64,000 bases of DNA from positions 34,293,819-34,357,818 of the forward strand of contig OY986439.1 in NCBI GenBank assembly GCA_963920525.1, read 5' to 3'. Positions 21,529 to 32,408 of this stretch are shown in pieces. The notes below the pieces were generated by a model. The model searched no databases. It worked only from the letters and a program-made list of their open reading frames with translations, and was not told where the DNA came from. Origin of the DNA: Dichetophora obliterata. Its lineage: Eukaryota > Arthropoda > Insecta > Diptera > Sciomyzidae. A program made the translations under genes and the position numbers. Position 1 is the stretch's first letter; each line of letters opens with the position of its first letter.

Positions 21529-23290
21529 CTAACTCTGCGTTAAAATTTTCTTAAATTAAGAAAAGACTTTCTTGATTCAAATCTTGTACCAGGTTGTATA
21601 ATTCAGTATTTTATTCTTGTTTCAAGCAGTCATTTATTTTACTCAATTTTAGCAATAAATACTCATAATAAATTGGTTTTTCTTAATTTTAGTTCTTTGA
21701 GCCAATGAGACTTAATTTTAAATTTTCTTAAATCAAGCAAAATATTTGCTAAATATAAAGATATTATTTCTCTCCGTGTATACAGTAGTTATACAGGGTG
21801 TTAAGTGTAAGAGTTAAGCAAAAAATCTTATGGGAGGTGGGAGGATAGGGAGGGGTATATTATCGCGCCCTTAGGAGTTACGGAGGTAGTTAGTGTTTCA
21901 TGACCAAGCTAGCATAAAAAGGTTGTAAAAGTGTCGCAAAAGAGTTGCCAATACAGGTATAAATCGTAATTGTAACGTAATTACAACTGAAAAATCAGAT
22001 ATTTTACGCTCATTTTGTAACAACTTAGGTAATTATTCGAAAAATGTGTTATAATAATGTTATAAATGTGTTGTTGGTACAAACTTTAGTTGCACGTCAC
22101 AATATGAAACATACTTGAAACATCCAAAAACATATAAAACATCCAGAAAAAGTTTTATTGTGTTATTCTTACGTTACAATTCAGTTGAAATAAAGTGAGT
22201 GTAAAAAATATTTTAAAAACAAGGAAGGAGTACTGATGGTTAAATATTCCTAATTTAAAAAAATAAGGTCTTAAAAAGTTTTAAAATGTTTTGCATACAC
22301 AATTCCTTAATATAATTTTCATAACACCAGTGATAATTTTTTGGAGAGTATTTAAAAAATCAAAGATAAATTGGAATGTTAAAAAAAGATGTGAAATTAA
22401 TTTCGAAATATGAAGTTATACATTAAAATTTTACAACAAAGGCAATTTTGTTGATGAGTGCTTGTGTTTTACCTCTAGAAAACTCACGCGCCATTCAAAA
22501 AGTAAATTTTTTAAAATAATTTGGAAATAAGAAATATTTTGAGTTTTTAATTTCCGAGTGATATAGCTAAATATATTTATTAAGTTCCTAGTGTCATATT
22601 GCACTGAAAATTCTAAAAGAAAATAAGAAATACTAAAGAAAATCGTATTTAAATTTATTCCAATCAAAATTCATAGTGAAGAAAAAAAATCAAATATGGC
22701 GAATATGAAGTTATTAGAACCTTTTTCTAAAGTTCTTGTAACTAAATAATAGCCTCAATTGCAAATAACTAAATATCAAAAGTTACATATATTTTCTTAA
22801 AGTTGTTGCAACTGAATAATAACCTTAATGCAGCATTTAACTACAACATTATTATTCAAAACTTCTTGCAACAGAATTATAACTCCAATACAACGTTCAT
22901 GTTACTTATTGCATTATATAAGTTGCAATAGTTTTTTTCTAAAGTTCTTGCAGCAGAATAATAACCTCAATACATCGTTTTTGTATCAAGCAAAATTTTG
23001 TAGGTTACTTAATTATGTTTTTTAAATTTGCATCAACTGAATCATAATCTTGATACAGCATAAGCTTGCAATGATTATTTTCAATGTTCTTGCAACTAAA
23101 TAAAAATCTCAATTTAACGTTATTTTTCCTAACTACATTTTTTGAGTTATAATAATGTTTTCTAAAGTTGTAGCAACTGAATAATAACCTCAATACAGCA
23201 TTAGGTTGCAATGGCTATTGCTAATGTTCTTGTAACTGATTAAAAACTTAATTTCAACCTTCTTGCAACAAAATATTTTCATAATTTCAC
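21529..23290. repeat. Copy 1 of dispersed non-coding repeat family R
   Basis: It begins CTAACTCTGCGTT and includes a CTTGATTCAAG-rich part (21529-21790), a GTAATTACAACTGAAAAA part near 21980, and a terminal array of degenerate units containing TTCTTGCAACTGAATAATAA (about 22720-23280). The same order of blocks occurs at 50576-54870. No coding frame. Its element class is unknown to me. Confidence 0.75.
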
Positions 23291-24020
23291 AATGATTCAA
23301 AGTCATTCAGCAAAAAATTTGTTCAATTTGGCAGTCTCGTTGAACGCTGAAATAAAAAAAAAAAGATTCACATGGTAGTAGAAGCCTACACAAAGAAATT
23401 GACAGGCAACACAGAATTTCTTGTGAAGAATAAAATTTATATTTTGCTTATGGCATTTTAGTGAGTTTACAGTAAAACTGGAAACATTTACTTGTTGTGA
23501 CTTCCCTATAACTTAATAAAAACATCTTCAAACCGAAGTTTTGAACACTTAGTTGTTGTGACATTGATATAACTAAATATAAGCATAAAGCAACTTAGTC
23601 GCATCTAGGTTGGTAGCTCGTTATTGTATTTGTTACAGTTACAACACACAAACATTTTTTACAGTTGCTACAAAAAGAAATTTAATAAAGTTAATTTAAC
23701 CTAAAAATTACTTATTTTTTCAAAACCTTATGAAAAATTTCTACAACAAGTGCATTTATTCGTAACATAATTAACACCGTAGTTTAACTTATTTGCAAAA
23801 AAACGAATGATTTGTTACAAATAACTTATTTGAAACTTTAATACAACCCATTTGCGACTAAATTTGTTTAAAAAACTGGAATACCACCGAACTATAACAT
23901 ATTTTTGTACAAATCGAAATCTGTGCTAACTTGGATATGTCCTATAGAGGGCGCCATATTCAATTTAATGTGACATCATAAAACCTATAACCAGCAGACA
24001 ATAAGAGCATACATACATAC
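23291..24020. other. No gene seen; probable continuation of repeat family R
   Basis: Short repeats of the type ACTTGTTGTGAC recur near 23490 and 23550. The last eight bases (24013-24020, ATACATAC) are the left TSD of the hAT element that follows. Confidence 0.45.
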
Positions 24021-24496
24021 TAGGGAAGTCAATTAATTAATTAACTAAGCCCCTTTAAATCCCAATCCCGGAATTTTCTTTCCAGGATCCTGGGATTTTT
24101 ATAAAAAGTTTTTATTACAAATATTCATGTAAATGCAACCATTTCCATTTAAGTTGATATGAATATAGAATTAGAAAAACCTTTTGTTTAGGCTAAAAAA
24201 GATTGTAAGGAATTGCATCACTTGAGCGAAAATTTTGGAAAGTTTAAGAAGATTTTGCAACATCGAGAAGTCAGCTATGTATTTAAAAATTTTCAGATAT
24301 TCTGACATAGAAAATTATTTTGTTTTGTGGTGAAGGCAATTGTGATCGAAATTTAAAAATGCTTGCGATTATCGTAAATTATTTCTCCAACTAGCATAAA
24401 ATAAGAAAGGTGCTTCTCATTAGCGGGTTATATTTGTAATAATATCCGAAAAAACTCTCTAACGAAAAATAAGACGCGTTGATCAGCTTAATGTAT

Positions 24497-24894
24497 CACT
24501 GTAATAATAAATTATACAAAAAATTTAATTTTGAAAAGTCTTTTCCAACCTTATTTTGCATTAAACACAAAAAAAAAAAAATGAAGACGGTGTCTAAAAA
24601 AATATTTAACATTTATATAATAATACCTTAAACCAGGACCGTAGCCAGGATCTACCCATTTTTTTTAATTAAAATTAAAATATAAAAGTTTTTGTTTCAT
24701 TTCATTCTCAAGTTAAGTTTTTTATATATTATATATGCAAGTAAATATATTAAGGTACCTAGACTTCCATTAAAAAAAATTTGCATGTGTGCCCCTCTAA
24801 AAAATAGCCTTGGTCTATTTTATGATTCCCAAAATACTTTGTTACGATAGCCGCCAGTGAGCTAAAACATTTTGCAAAAACCTCAAAAAATCAT
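24497..24894. repeat. Duplication arm A inside the hAT container
   Basis: From about CAAAAAATTTAATTTTGAAA to the LINE poly(A) border, this segment repeats at 29494-30790. It shares blocks such as TTAACATTTATATAATAATA and GTTACGATAGCCGCCAGTGA. Divergence is roughly one difference in ten to twelve bases, with several indels. It lacks about 170 bases present in arm B. Confidence 0.75.
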
Positions 24895-25220
24895 TTTTTT
24901 TTTTTTTTTAAAATGTTTATTGAAAATTATATATATATACAACTTAAATACTACAATAAACAATAGTATGGCTAATGATGTCTACACTTATACAAAGTCT
25001 CTATACGAGCGCTCAAGTACCTTATTAACTATTAGTGAAACTTTTTCTTAATGGGTAATAATAAATAAGCCATAAGAGGCCATAAGATATGAATAAATTG
25101 CAAGTGAAAAATGTGTTATAAAAAACAATGCATGATGTATTATTTAAGTAAAAAGATTAAAAGATTAAAAGATAAAAGAACTACCAACCAAACATCGGAA
25201 TGAGGGCAAGAGACTTGGTG

Positions 25221-28200
25221 TTAATGGTCATTTGTTAGCCACCAGCATTTCTTTATGATAGCGCTGGATTCAATTTTGTCTCTAGATGAAATTAATGTGT
25301 CAAAACGTTTGTTCAAGGGGTTAAGCATTTTTGAAGTAACTGTTTTGTTGTTAGCTCTTCTATATATATGGTAAATAATTGGAATATGGGCATTGTTTTG
25401 AATGAAGCCGTTTTTATCAAGGTATAGAAATGATTCTGGGGGTACAAACCCATTTGCAATAGCCATCGAAAAGTAATCCTCACTTTCATAGTATGCGGCT
25501 CTTATTAGAATGTTGTTATCATTGTCAAGACAACGTAGGATGTGCCTTCTTATTAGGTTTATAATATGGCTATCAATTCTAGGAACCTTTGCTGCGTTAT
25601 ATATCTTTAAATTTGAAACGTATTTAACGAAATTGCTACTGGGTGATCTATATAGGGAAGTACATGAACGCAGTATCCCTCTTTCGAGTTTTCTCAGTCT
25701 TTCCATGTACGAGGGAGAAATATTGAACCAAATTGAGCATCCATATGTAAGTATTGGTCTTACTAACGTTTGATACATAACTATTTTTAATTTACTACTT
25801 AGGAGTTTTGATGAGAACATTTTTTTGTAGGCGTGGAAAGCCCTGTTTGTTTTCGCAATTTGCAGATTGATGTGATTATTGTAGTAGAGAAATTTGTCGA
25901 GATAGATACCAAGGTACTTTACTTTGTCAGAACGTTGGATGGAGCAGTTCGTTTCGTTGGATACAATATTGAACTGTTTCCAGTTTTTTTTAATATTTGC
26001 ATTGCATTTGTTAATGGGAGGTCGAAAAAGAATACTTTCGCATTTATTAGCGTTTATTTTAAGATGCCAGTTTTTTGTAAAATCTTCAATTATGTTGTAT
26101 TTATGTTGCAGGTTTATATTTATGCTGTCAATTGATCGATCTGAGTGATATATTACAATATCATCTGCAAAAGTTATGATGTTATCTATTTTGTTCAATA
26201 GATCAAAAATGAATAGATTGAAGAGTGTTGGAGCAGTAACTGTCCCCTGTTGCAGACCATTAGATACATGAAATTCCCTATTACTATTCATGCTGTTGAT
26301 ATGAACTAAAAACTTTTTGTTCGATATCATATTATAAATAATCATTATCAGATAAGGAGGAAACATATATCTGATGAGTTTAGTTATTAAACCTTCGATC
26401 CACACTTGGTCGAACGCCTTTTCTAGGTCAATGAAGCAAGCTCCTGTAACGTGTTTTTTATTCCAGCTCCAATTTATTTCTGAAACTAAAAGATTAATGG
26501 CATGTATTGTCGAATGTCTATATTTAAAGCCAAACTGCTTGGGGCTAATTAAATTATTGGCTTCAGAAACTCTATTTATATTAATGTTGATTGTCACCTC
26601 AAAAACTTTGCTAATGTTTGGCAGCATGCTGATTGCCCGAAGGTTTTTCAAGCTGTTTTTATCTCTGTGTTTTTTTGGTATAACAATCAATTTCGCAGTT
26701 TTCCAATGAGGTGGGAAATATGCATTATTTAGCATATTGTTGAAAAGAGTGCAGTATTCTAGAATAATGTCTGAAGAGAGGTTTTTTAGTGTGATATTAG
26801 GGATTTGATCTAAACCTGAGGACAGTTTATTTTTTAAATGAAAAAATATGTCTGAAAGATCATTGGGTAGAATAAAGAAGTCCTCTGCTTGAGCATTAGT
26901 TAAATTGTTAGCTTTTTTATTGCAATCAAAAGTTGTCTTGGTCGTTTGAATGCTATCGAATCTGTTTTTTTCTTCTAAAAACTGATTGAAGCTTCCTTGA
27001 ACTTGTGAGTGGACCAGATTATTGGAGTTACACTGTTTTGGAGCGTGAACTGTTTGGAAATGAGCACCTATCACGTCAAGCATAACTTTAGTGCTTCTGA
27101 TGACGTAGTTGTTTGTTACCAGGTCTCTTTCTAGCATATTTCTATCTAAGCCTGCGTCTTGGAGAATATCTAGTGAGTCAAATGGAACATTTATGTGGCT
27201 AAGTGTGCTGTTTTCATGTTTTAGAAAAGTTCTTTTCATAACAGAACATTTTGAAGGATCGCTAGTTTTAAGGGAAGTCAGTCTGCGTTCAAGTTGATTG
27301 TTAAAATGAACCCGAATATTTTCATCTATCAGCTTTTTGATAAGTTTCAGTCTTGCTTTCTCTAGTTGCAAAGATTCAGGAGGGAGGCATATTTCTAGAC
27401 GATTGTGTTTTTTAATTGCTGTGAGAATTTTGCTTTTTTCTGTTAGTAATTTGTTTATAGTAGGTAAGTTTACGAGTGTGTGAGTAGGGCTATTAATTTT
27501 TGTTTTTGGCACATTTCTCTCTATTGCTGTTAAGATAATCTTATTTAGTTTAAGTAAATGGTGATCTATATCTGAATTATTTAAGTTTCTGTCATTTGGA
27601 GTAGGGGTTTCGTTCTGCAATAGATTATTTAAAGAATTTTTGAACTTTTTCCAGTTGGTTTTTTTGTAGTCTAAGGCTCGTTCAGTCGAATAATTTAATA
27701 AGTTGAAATAGTTTGTGCCGTCCCTGTTGGTAGCGACTATTTGAATTGCATTATGATCGCTATCGTAATCAATGCACTTTAAGCAGTTTACTGTGTTATT
27801 GGCTCTTTGAATATCTATTCTGTGATCAGCAATGCAAATATCCAGAAAAGAGTTCGCTCTTTCGTAAGATGGGGAAATAGAGGCATACATTGTGCATCTA
27901 AATTTAGCTATGTTTGAGGTCAGATAATCTTTTAAAGCCCTTCCTTTGGCATTGTTGCATGGGTTACCCCAATCCGTGTGTTTACTATTGAAGTCACCTG
28001 CCAGTATATAGTAATGGTTTGGGTTCTGAAGATTTAGAGCTTCAAAAATTGAGTTAAGTTCAGGCCTGAATGATTCATTATTGTTACCTGATGGGTAGTA
28101 AGCTGCGATTATAAACATTGTATTGTTTGAAGGCATATGTATTTTAATAATACAAGTTTCTAAATTAGACAACGAATCAATTCTGGGATTATAATATCTA

Positions 28201-28484
28201 CTGAATTTTATATTTTCTTTAATTAATATAGCTGTTCCACCACCTCTCGTGCCCTTCATTCTGTCTTTTCTTATAAAGTTATAGCCTAAAAATGTTAGTT
28301 TGTGTTTTATGTTTAGTTTGGTTTCGTTTAGCAGAACTATGTCTGGATTGTTATCTGTTATAAATTTGCTTAATTCTACTCTTCTGCTTATCTGAATAAG
28401 TGAATTAACATTAATGGAGAATATGTTTAATTGAGAACGATTATTAGATTGTGTTTGATTTAGATTTATGGTGAGTTTACTAGA
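25221..28484 (-). CDS. LINE-B ORF2: endonuclease and reverse transcriptase, intact
   Basis: The protein carries out target-site nicking and target-primed reverse transcription of the element RNA in the nucleus. The first in-frame ATG is at 28259 (1012 codons). However, the frame is open up to 28484 and that extension holds the endonuclease glutamate region (VLLNETKLN), so the real product must begin upstream. Endonuclease blocks numbered from the ATG are LAGDFNSKHTDWG (about 86-98) and DYDSDHNAI (about 164-172). RT blocks are RAISMLPNISKVFE (541-554), FIDLEKAFD (609-617), NGLQQGTVTAPTLF (667-680) and the catalytic FADD (697-700). No stop or shift interrupts it, which implies recent activity or insertion. 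Confidence 0.93.
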   Translation of the reverse strand, partial: SSKLTINLNQTQSNNRSQLNIFSINVNSLIQISRRVELSKFITDNNPDIVLLNETKLNIKHKLTFLGYNFIRKDRMKGTRGGGTAILIKENIKFSRYYNPRIDSLSNLETCIIKIHMPSNNTMFIIAAYYPSGNNNESFRPELNSIFEALNLQNPNHYYILAGDFNSKHTDWGNPCNNAKGRALKDYLTSNIAKFRCTMYASISPSYERANSFLDICIADHRIDIQRANNTVNCLKCIDYDSDHNAIQIVATNRDGTNYFNLLNYSTERALDYKKTNWKKFKNSLNNLLQNETPTPNDRNLNNSDIDHHLLKLNKIILTAIERNVPKTKINSPTHTLVNLPTINKLLTEKSKILTAIKKHNRLEICLPPESLQLEKARLKLIKKLIDENIRVHFNNQLERRLTSLKTSDPSKCSVMKRTFLKHENSTLSHINVPFDSLDILQDAGLDRNMLERDLVTNNYVIRSTKVMLDVIGAHFQTVHAPKQCNSNNLVHSQVQGSFNQFLEEKNRFDSIQTTKTTFDCNKKANNLTNAQAEDFFILPNDLSDIFFHLKNKLSSGLDQIPNITLKNLSSDIILEYCTLFNNMLNNAYFPPHWKTAKLIVIPKKHRDKNSLKNLRAISMLPNISKVFEVTINININRVSEANNLISPKQFGFKYRHSTIHAINLLVSEINWSWNKKHVTGACFIDLEKAFDQVWIEGLITKLIRYMFPPYLIMIIYNMISNKKFLVHINSMNSNREFHVSNGLQQGTVTAPTLFNLFIFDLLNKIDNIITFADDIVIYHSDRSIDSININLQHKYNIIEDFTKNWHLKINANKCESILFRPPINKCNANIKKNWKQFNIVSNETNCSIQRSDKVKYLGIYLDKFLYYNNHINLQIAKTNRAFHAYKKMFSSKLLSSKLKIVMYQTLVRPILTYGCSIWFNISPSYMERLRKLERGILRSCTSLYRSPSSNFVKYVSNLKIYNAAKVPRIDSHIINLIRRHILRCLDNDNNILIRAAYYESEDYFSMAIANGFVPPESFLYLDKNGFIQNNAHIPIIYHIYRRANNKTVTSKMLNPLNKRFDTLISSRDKIESSAIIKKCWWLTNDH

Positions 28485-29485
28485 TTACAAATTACATCGA
28501 TTCTTGCTGCTTGCATTTCAAGTTGTTTTTGAAGTGCCATTATTTGCCTACTTAGAGATAACATTGTATTTTTTATTTCATCTAGAAAAGAGCTTTGACG
28601 ATTTTGGTTAGCAGAAGAACTAAAATCAATAGTAGATTGCTTAGTTACATTTGCATAGCTAATATTAGGGTTAGTAAAGTTTGATGTAAAGTTTTTCTTA
28701 GTTTCAGAAAGGTTTTGTTTTCTCAATCTAATTTTCTGTTGAAGCTCTTTATAACGCTCGCAGCCTTTGTATGATGCTGGGTGGCCAAACTTTTTGCATA
28801 GGACGCAATATATTTTTTCCTTCTCCATGGGGGTTTCTTTCGAAGATGGGCAGTCTTCAGTTTTGTGAGACTCGCAGCATTTTACACACCTTGGTGAAAG
28901 GTTGCAGTTGGCTGCGCTGTGGAAGAAACTCTGGCAGTTTCTGCATTGAGGTATTTCAGCTTTGCGAATGGGTTCCCATTTAATGCAGTGGTATAGAATG
29001 GTTTTGCTTGCTTTTAATTCTTTGACGTTGCTTTCTGCACTTATTTGGACCATAAAAATAGGTAGTGTTGTATTTTGTAATAAGGAGTTTTTAGTAGTAA
29101 AATGATTTACTTTAAGAATTTTTAGATTATCGTTCTGAAAGTTGCAAAGTTCGTCGAAAATTTCTTTAGTGTCTGTATTGGCGTTTAAACCTTTCAATAA
29201 GTAGGTTTTTGTTTTTAGACATTTAGGTGAATAAGAGAAGAATTTAACTTTGCTTTTTTCCAAATATCCGCGAACTCTTTTATAATCCTCGAAATTTGAT
29301 AAAAAAACTGCTAGTTTGTTTTTATTGTATTCTTTAATTTTGAATTGATTTATATTCAGGCCGTCCTTTATTAGTTCAATTATTTTTTTTGATTCAATAT
29401 CGAAAGTGTTTATGGGGGGAATGTTTTTGTTATTGTTTTTATTTATTTTTGCTTTACTGTTATTAATCTTTACTTTACTTTTGCT
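28466..29485 (-). CDS. LINE-B ORF1: gag-like nucleic-acid-binding protein, 5'-truncated
   Basis: The open frame runs from just after a stop at 29486-29488 to the TAA at 28466 (339 codons). There is no ATG in the first 140 or so codons, so the start has been lost or lies outside the copy. The central region holds three zinc knuckles: CRNCQSFFHSAANC (C-x2-C-x4-H-x4-C), CVKCCESHKTEDC, and CVLCKKFGHPASYKGC. This is typical of jockey-clade ORF1 proteins, which bind element RNA. The C-terminal part is rich in Q and S and ends in a short helix-forming stretch. Its last 19 nucleotides overlap the ORF2 frame. Confidence 0.88.
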   Translation of the reverse strand, partial: SKSKVKINNSKAKINKNNNKNIPPINTFDIESKKIIELIKDGLNINQFKIKEYNKNKLAVFLSNFEDYKRVRGYLEKSKVKFFSYSPKCLKTKTYLLKGLNANTDTKEIFDELCNFQNDNLKILKVNHFTTKNSLLQNTTLPIFMVQISAESNVKELKASKTILYHCIKWEPIRKAEIPQCRNCQSFFHSAANCNLSPRCVKCCESHKTEDCPSSKETPMEKEKIYCVLCKKFGHPASYKGCERYKELQQKIRLRKQNLSETKKNFTSNFTNPNISYANVTKQSTIDFSSSANQNRQSSFLDEIKNTMLSLSRQIMALQKQLEMQAARIDVICNLVNSP

Positions 29486-29493
29486 TTACTGTT

Positions 29494-30790
29494 AAAATTA
29501 AATAATCAAAAAACTTAATTTTTAAAAGTCTTTTCCAACCTTAATTTGCATTAAACACAAAAAATATGAAGAAGGTGTCGAACAATATGTTTAACATTTA
29601 TATAATAATACCTTAAACCAGGATCTACCCATTTTTTTATTCAAAATTAAAATATCTAAGTTTTTGTTTCATTTTATTCTCAAGTTAAGTTTTTTATATC
29701 CCTGCAGTGTAATCAACTAGATTTATACCAGTCAACAACTAGTTGGAAATATCCAACAACTAGTTCGATTTATGTCCTATTCTCATAGAACCAACTGGTA
29801 TTTTTTACGTGGTGATGTCATTGGAAAAGACAATTGTCTTACTATAGATAAGGTTTTAACTAGTTAACAACTCATTTTTTATGTAAAGTAAAATTCTAGT
29901 TGGGTTGTGACTAGTTTTTAACCAATATAGTAATTATCGAATTAAAACTAGTTCATAGGTTCATATTTTTTCAATAGTTCATAGGTTCAAAGAACATATA
30001 TTTTTACAACAAAATATTAGCTAAAGGCTAAAGTTAAAGCTATTTGATGAAATACCATGTTTATGGTATATATATACTAAGTCCTAATCTACTACAAAGT
30101 TGCAATAAAAACATTTAAAATGAGAGTATATGTCGCATTAATATAATTCAAGATAGTTTATCAACTACATGTTTTTAAATTAGTTTTTATATGTTTTAAT
30201 TTGTTTATTATTAGTTTGTTGCAATGGGGTACCCAGCTCCAACTGGTTTTGGAACTGGTTGATTTTGATAATATGTAGTATAGTTTGATTTTGGCTAGTT
30301 TTACAACTGGTTTAATGTGACTTGACAAAAAATAGTTGGGTTTAAACTACTTTTGCAACTAGTAAATCGTGACAAAATATAAACTAGTTTGTTTTGACTA
30401 GTATAAATACTACTCATATTTTAATGCTGACTAGTCTTACACTGCAGGGATATTATATATGCAAGTAAATATATAAAGTTATCTCGACTTCCATTAGAAA
30501 AAATTTTCATATGTGCCCCTCTAAAAAATAGCCTTGGTTGTTTTATGATTCCCAAAAAAAAGTAATTATTTATATAATAAATATAATAAATATAATAAAA
30601 GAGTTAAAACAAGTATAAGCTAGTCTCATTGTTTTTCAATGTAAATTGACTACACAGTCCGATAAATATAAATTTTTGGCAACGAATCCTGGAGCCGGCG
30701 AGATATACCTTGGTTAGAGAAGAACAGCTGTTACGATAGCCGCCAGTGAACTAAAACATTTTGCAAACACATCCAAAAATCATGTTTTTC
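29494..30790. repeat. Duplication arm B inside the hAT container
   Basis: Homologous to 24497-24894 in the same orientation. It is interrupted by the 752-bp palindromic element at 29699-30450 and contains an extra AT-rich stretch at about 30555-30725, missing in arm A. Confidence 0.75.
29699..30450. mobile_element. 752-bp TA-flanked element full of ACTAGTT motifs
   Basis: The ends TCCCTGCAGTGTAA and TTACACTGCAGGGA are exact inverses. TA lies at 29697-29698 and 30451-30452. Duplication arm A (near 24725-24740) preserves the empty site, apart from a small AT-run length difference. Inside, CTAGTT/AACTAG-type palindromic motifs recur more than a dozen times. No coding frame. Confidence 0.8.
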
Positions 30791-31083
30791 GTAAATATAT
30801 TGGCTGGTAGAATAGTTGTAAAAAAATAAACTTTCAGATATTTAAAGCCGAAAAAGACTCCTCTTATCTGCATCAAAAAATTTTAAGTTTTTCAATAGCA
30901 TTCAAGATAATGCTGTTTTTCGTGCCTTTTTTAAATTTATTTGAATTAATTTTCACAAAAATTGAATTATCTTCATTATTTTTTATGCGAACCTCACTTT
31001 TAAGACACCGTTGGAAAGGCTTTGAGTGCTTGCATTCATTGCCAGAATTTCTAAAATTTATACGTACTAAAGATAAAATACTA

Positions 31084-31835
31084 CACACTTAAAAATTTGT
31101 ATAGCATTTTTCCACCTATCGCTGTTCCAGGGAGTCCTACACCGTTCAGTGTTAAAAAATACTGTGCAAAGTACTAGAATTTGCCGATCGGTGTAAAAAA
31201 GTAAACATCAGATAGGTTGTTTGTTTTGTACCCTGTTAGGTGTATATTTATAAAACGCAAAATGATAATTTCTTTAACACCAAACGGTTTCATTTTTAAA
31301 TATGCGAAAAGATGTTTTTTACAATTTTTATTAAATTTTCATAAAATTTATGAATTGTCAAGTGAAATAAGCCCCAAATAAAATTTGATTGGGGCTTATT
31401 TTATTGGGCTTTATTTTATAATGAAATATGACCCAAACCAAAAAATGAAATATTTCCCAAAATTTATGAAATAGTCGCCAAAAATTGAAAGTTATTTCAT
31501 ATGAAGTAACACCCAAAAATGTATGGACATTTTTTGGGACATATTTAATTTTTTTGGGGTCTTTTTTGTCGTGTCAAAATAACATTTTAAGTCTTTAATC
31601 AAGTTTAACAAAATTAAACTAACAAATTCAATTGAATAAATTTTAATTTTTTATTTGTTTATCAATGAGAATGTGATTTCAATATTGCTTTTTTTCTTTG
31701 CTTTTCTTATTTCACACCGATCGGATAAGTTCGTCATTTCACACCTAGAAAGTGGTGTTAATTAGCACCGTTTGGTGTAAAAAATGTAAATATCCGCTCA
31801 CCGGTGTGAATTTATTTTTGAAATTTTTTAGTGTG
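31084..31835. mobile_element. 752-bp MITE with TA TSD and repeated CGGTGT motifs
   Basis: The termini CACACTTAAAAATTT and, inverted, CACACTAAAAAATTT lie next to TA at 31082-31083 and 31836-31837. Subterminal sequence has several CGGTGT(A/G)AA motifs in both orientations (about 31190, 31770 and 31800). The middle part (31430-31560) contains repeated AATGAAATAT/CCCAAA words. No coding frame. Confidence 0.65.
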
Positions 31836-32408
31836 TAATTTAAAAGTTAAAATTTAAAATAAAAAAATTTAAAAAACCTGAAATTTTTTTAAGATTAAAA
31901 AATAAAATAAAAATGAAGTTACTATTATCATCTTCAATTGCCGGTGTCAAGGATAGTGAAACAATAAAGTTGATAGTGTTAAATGTATCACGTTTGACCC
32001 GATAAGTCACGATACATTGGTTTTTGCTATTGTTGTTTACACGATTCAACTCCTAACAAAGACTTTGTGACACGTAAACGCAACTTCAGTACATAATTTA
32101 AGTTTTTTTACAACATATTGAGTGATTCAATGAAATAATTATTTAAATGTATTCATTATTATTTAAATTTTGACCCTCTGGAGGGTTTGAAACCCCGAAA
32201 ATCCCCCCTTTGCTACGGCCCTGACCTGTTGATTTATAAATTAATTAATTTACATTTTTTAGTTTCAACTAATAAAAAATAAAAAATTGCATTAAAAACG
32301 TTTTGAATTATTTACTTTTTAAAGTTTTCAATCCCGAAAGAATCCCAGGATCCCGGGATTGAGATTTTCAATCCCGATAATCCCGGGATTGGACTCCCTA
32401 ATACATAC

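Larger units (their letters stand above)
24895..29490 (-). mobile_element. Young jockey-like non-LTR retrotransposon (LINE-B)
   Basis: On the minus strand the order is ORF1, overlapping ORF2, a short 3' region and a poly(A) run (seen as T at about 24896-24910). ORF2 has endonuclease and reverse transcriptase domains and no RNase H, as in jockey-type elements. The 5' end lies within or at the start of ORF1, so the copy is probably 5'-truncated. No short TSD is visible; the flanks are the two diverged arms A and B. Confidence 0.85.
24021..32400. mobile_element. hAT-type container element, 8.4 kb with nested insertions, 8-bp TSD
   Basis: The left end TAGGGAAGTC and the inverted right end TAGGGAGTCC lie next to exact ATACATAC repeats at 24013-24020 and 32401-32408. 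Subterminal AATCCCGGGATT-type repeats occur on both sides (24058-24100 and 32328-32395). Terminus form and 8-bp TSD indicate the hAT superfamily. Taking out the LINE and the two 752-bp insertions leaves about 2.3 kb with no transposase frame, so the carrier is non-autonomous. Confidence 0.85.

Noticed and set aside
24497..30790. Flanking arms of LINE-B taken as a giant target-site duplication
   Set aside because: The arms differ by roughly a tenth with indels, whereas the LINE frame is undamaged; the ages do not agree.
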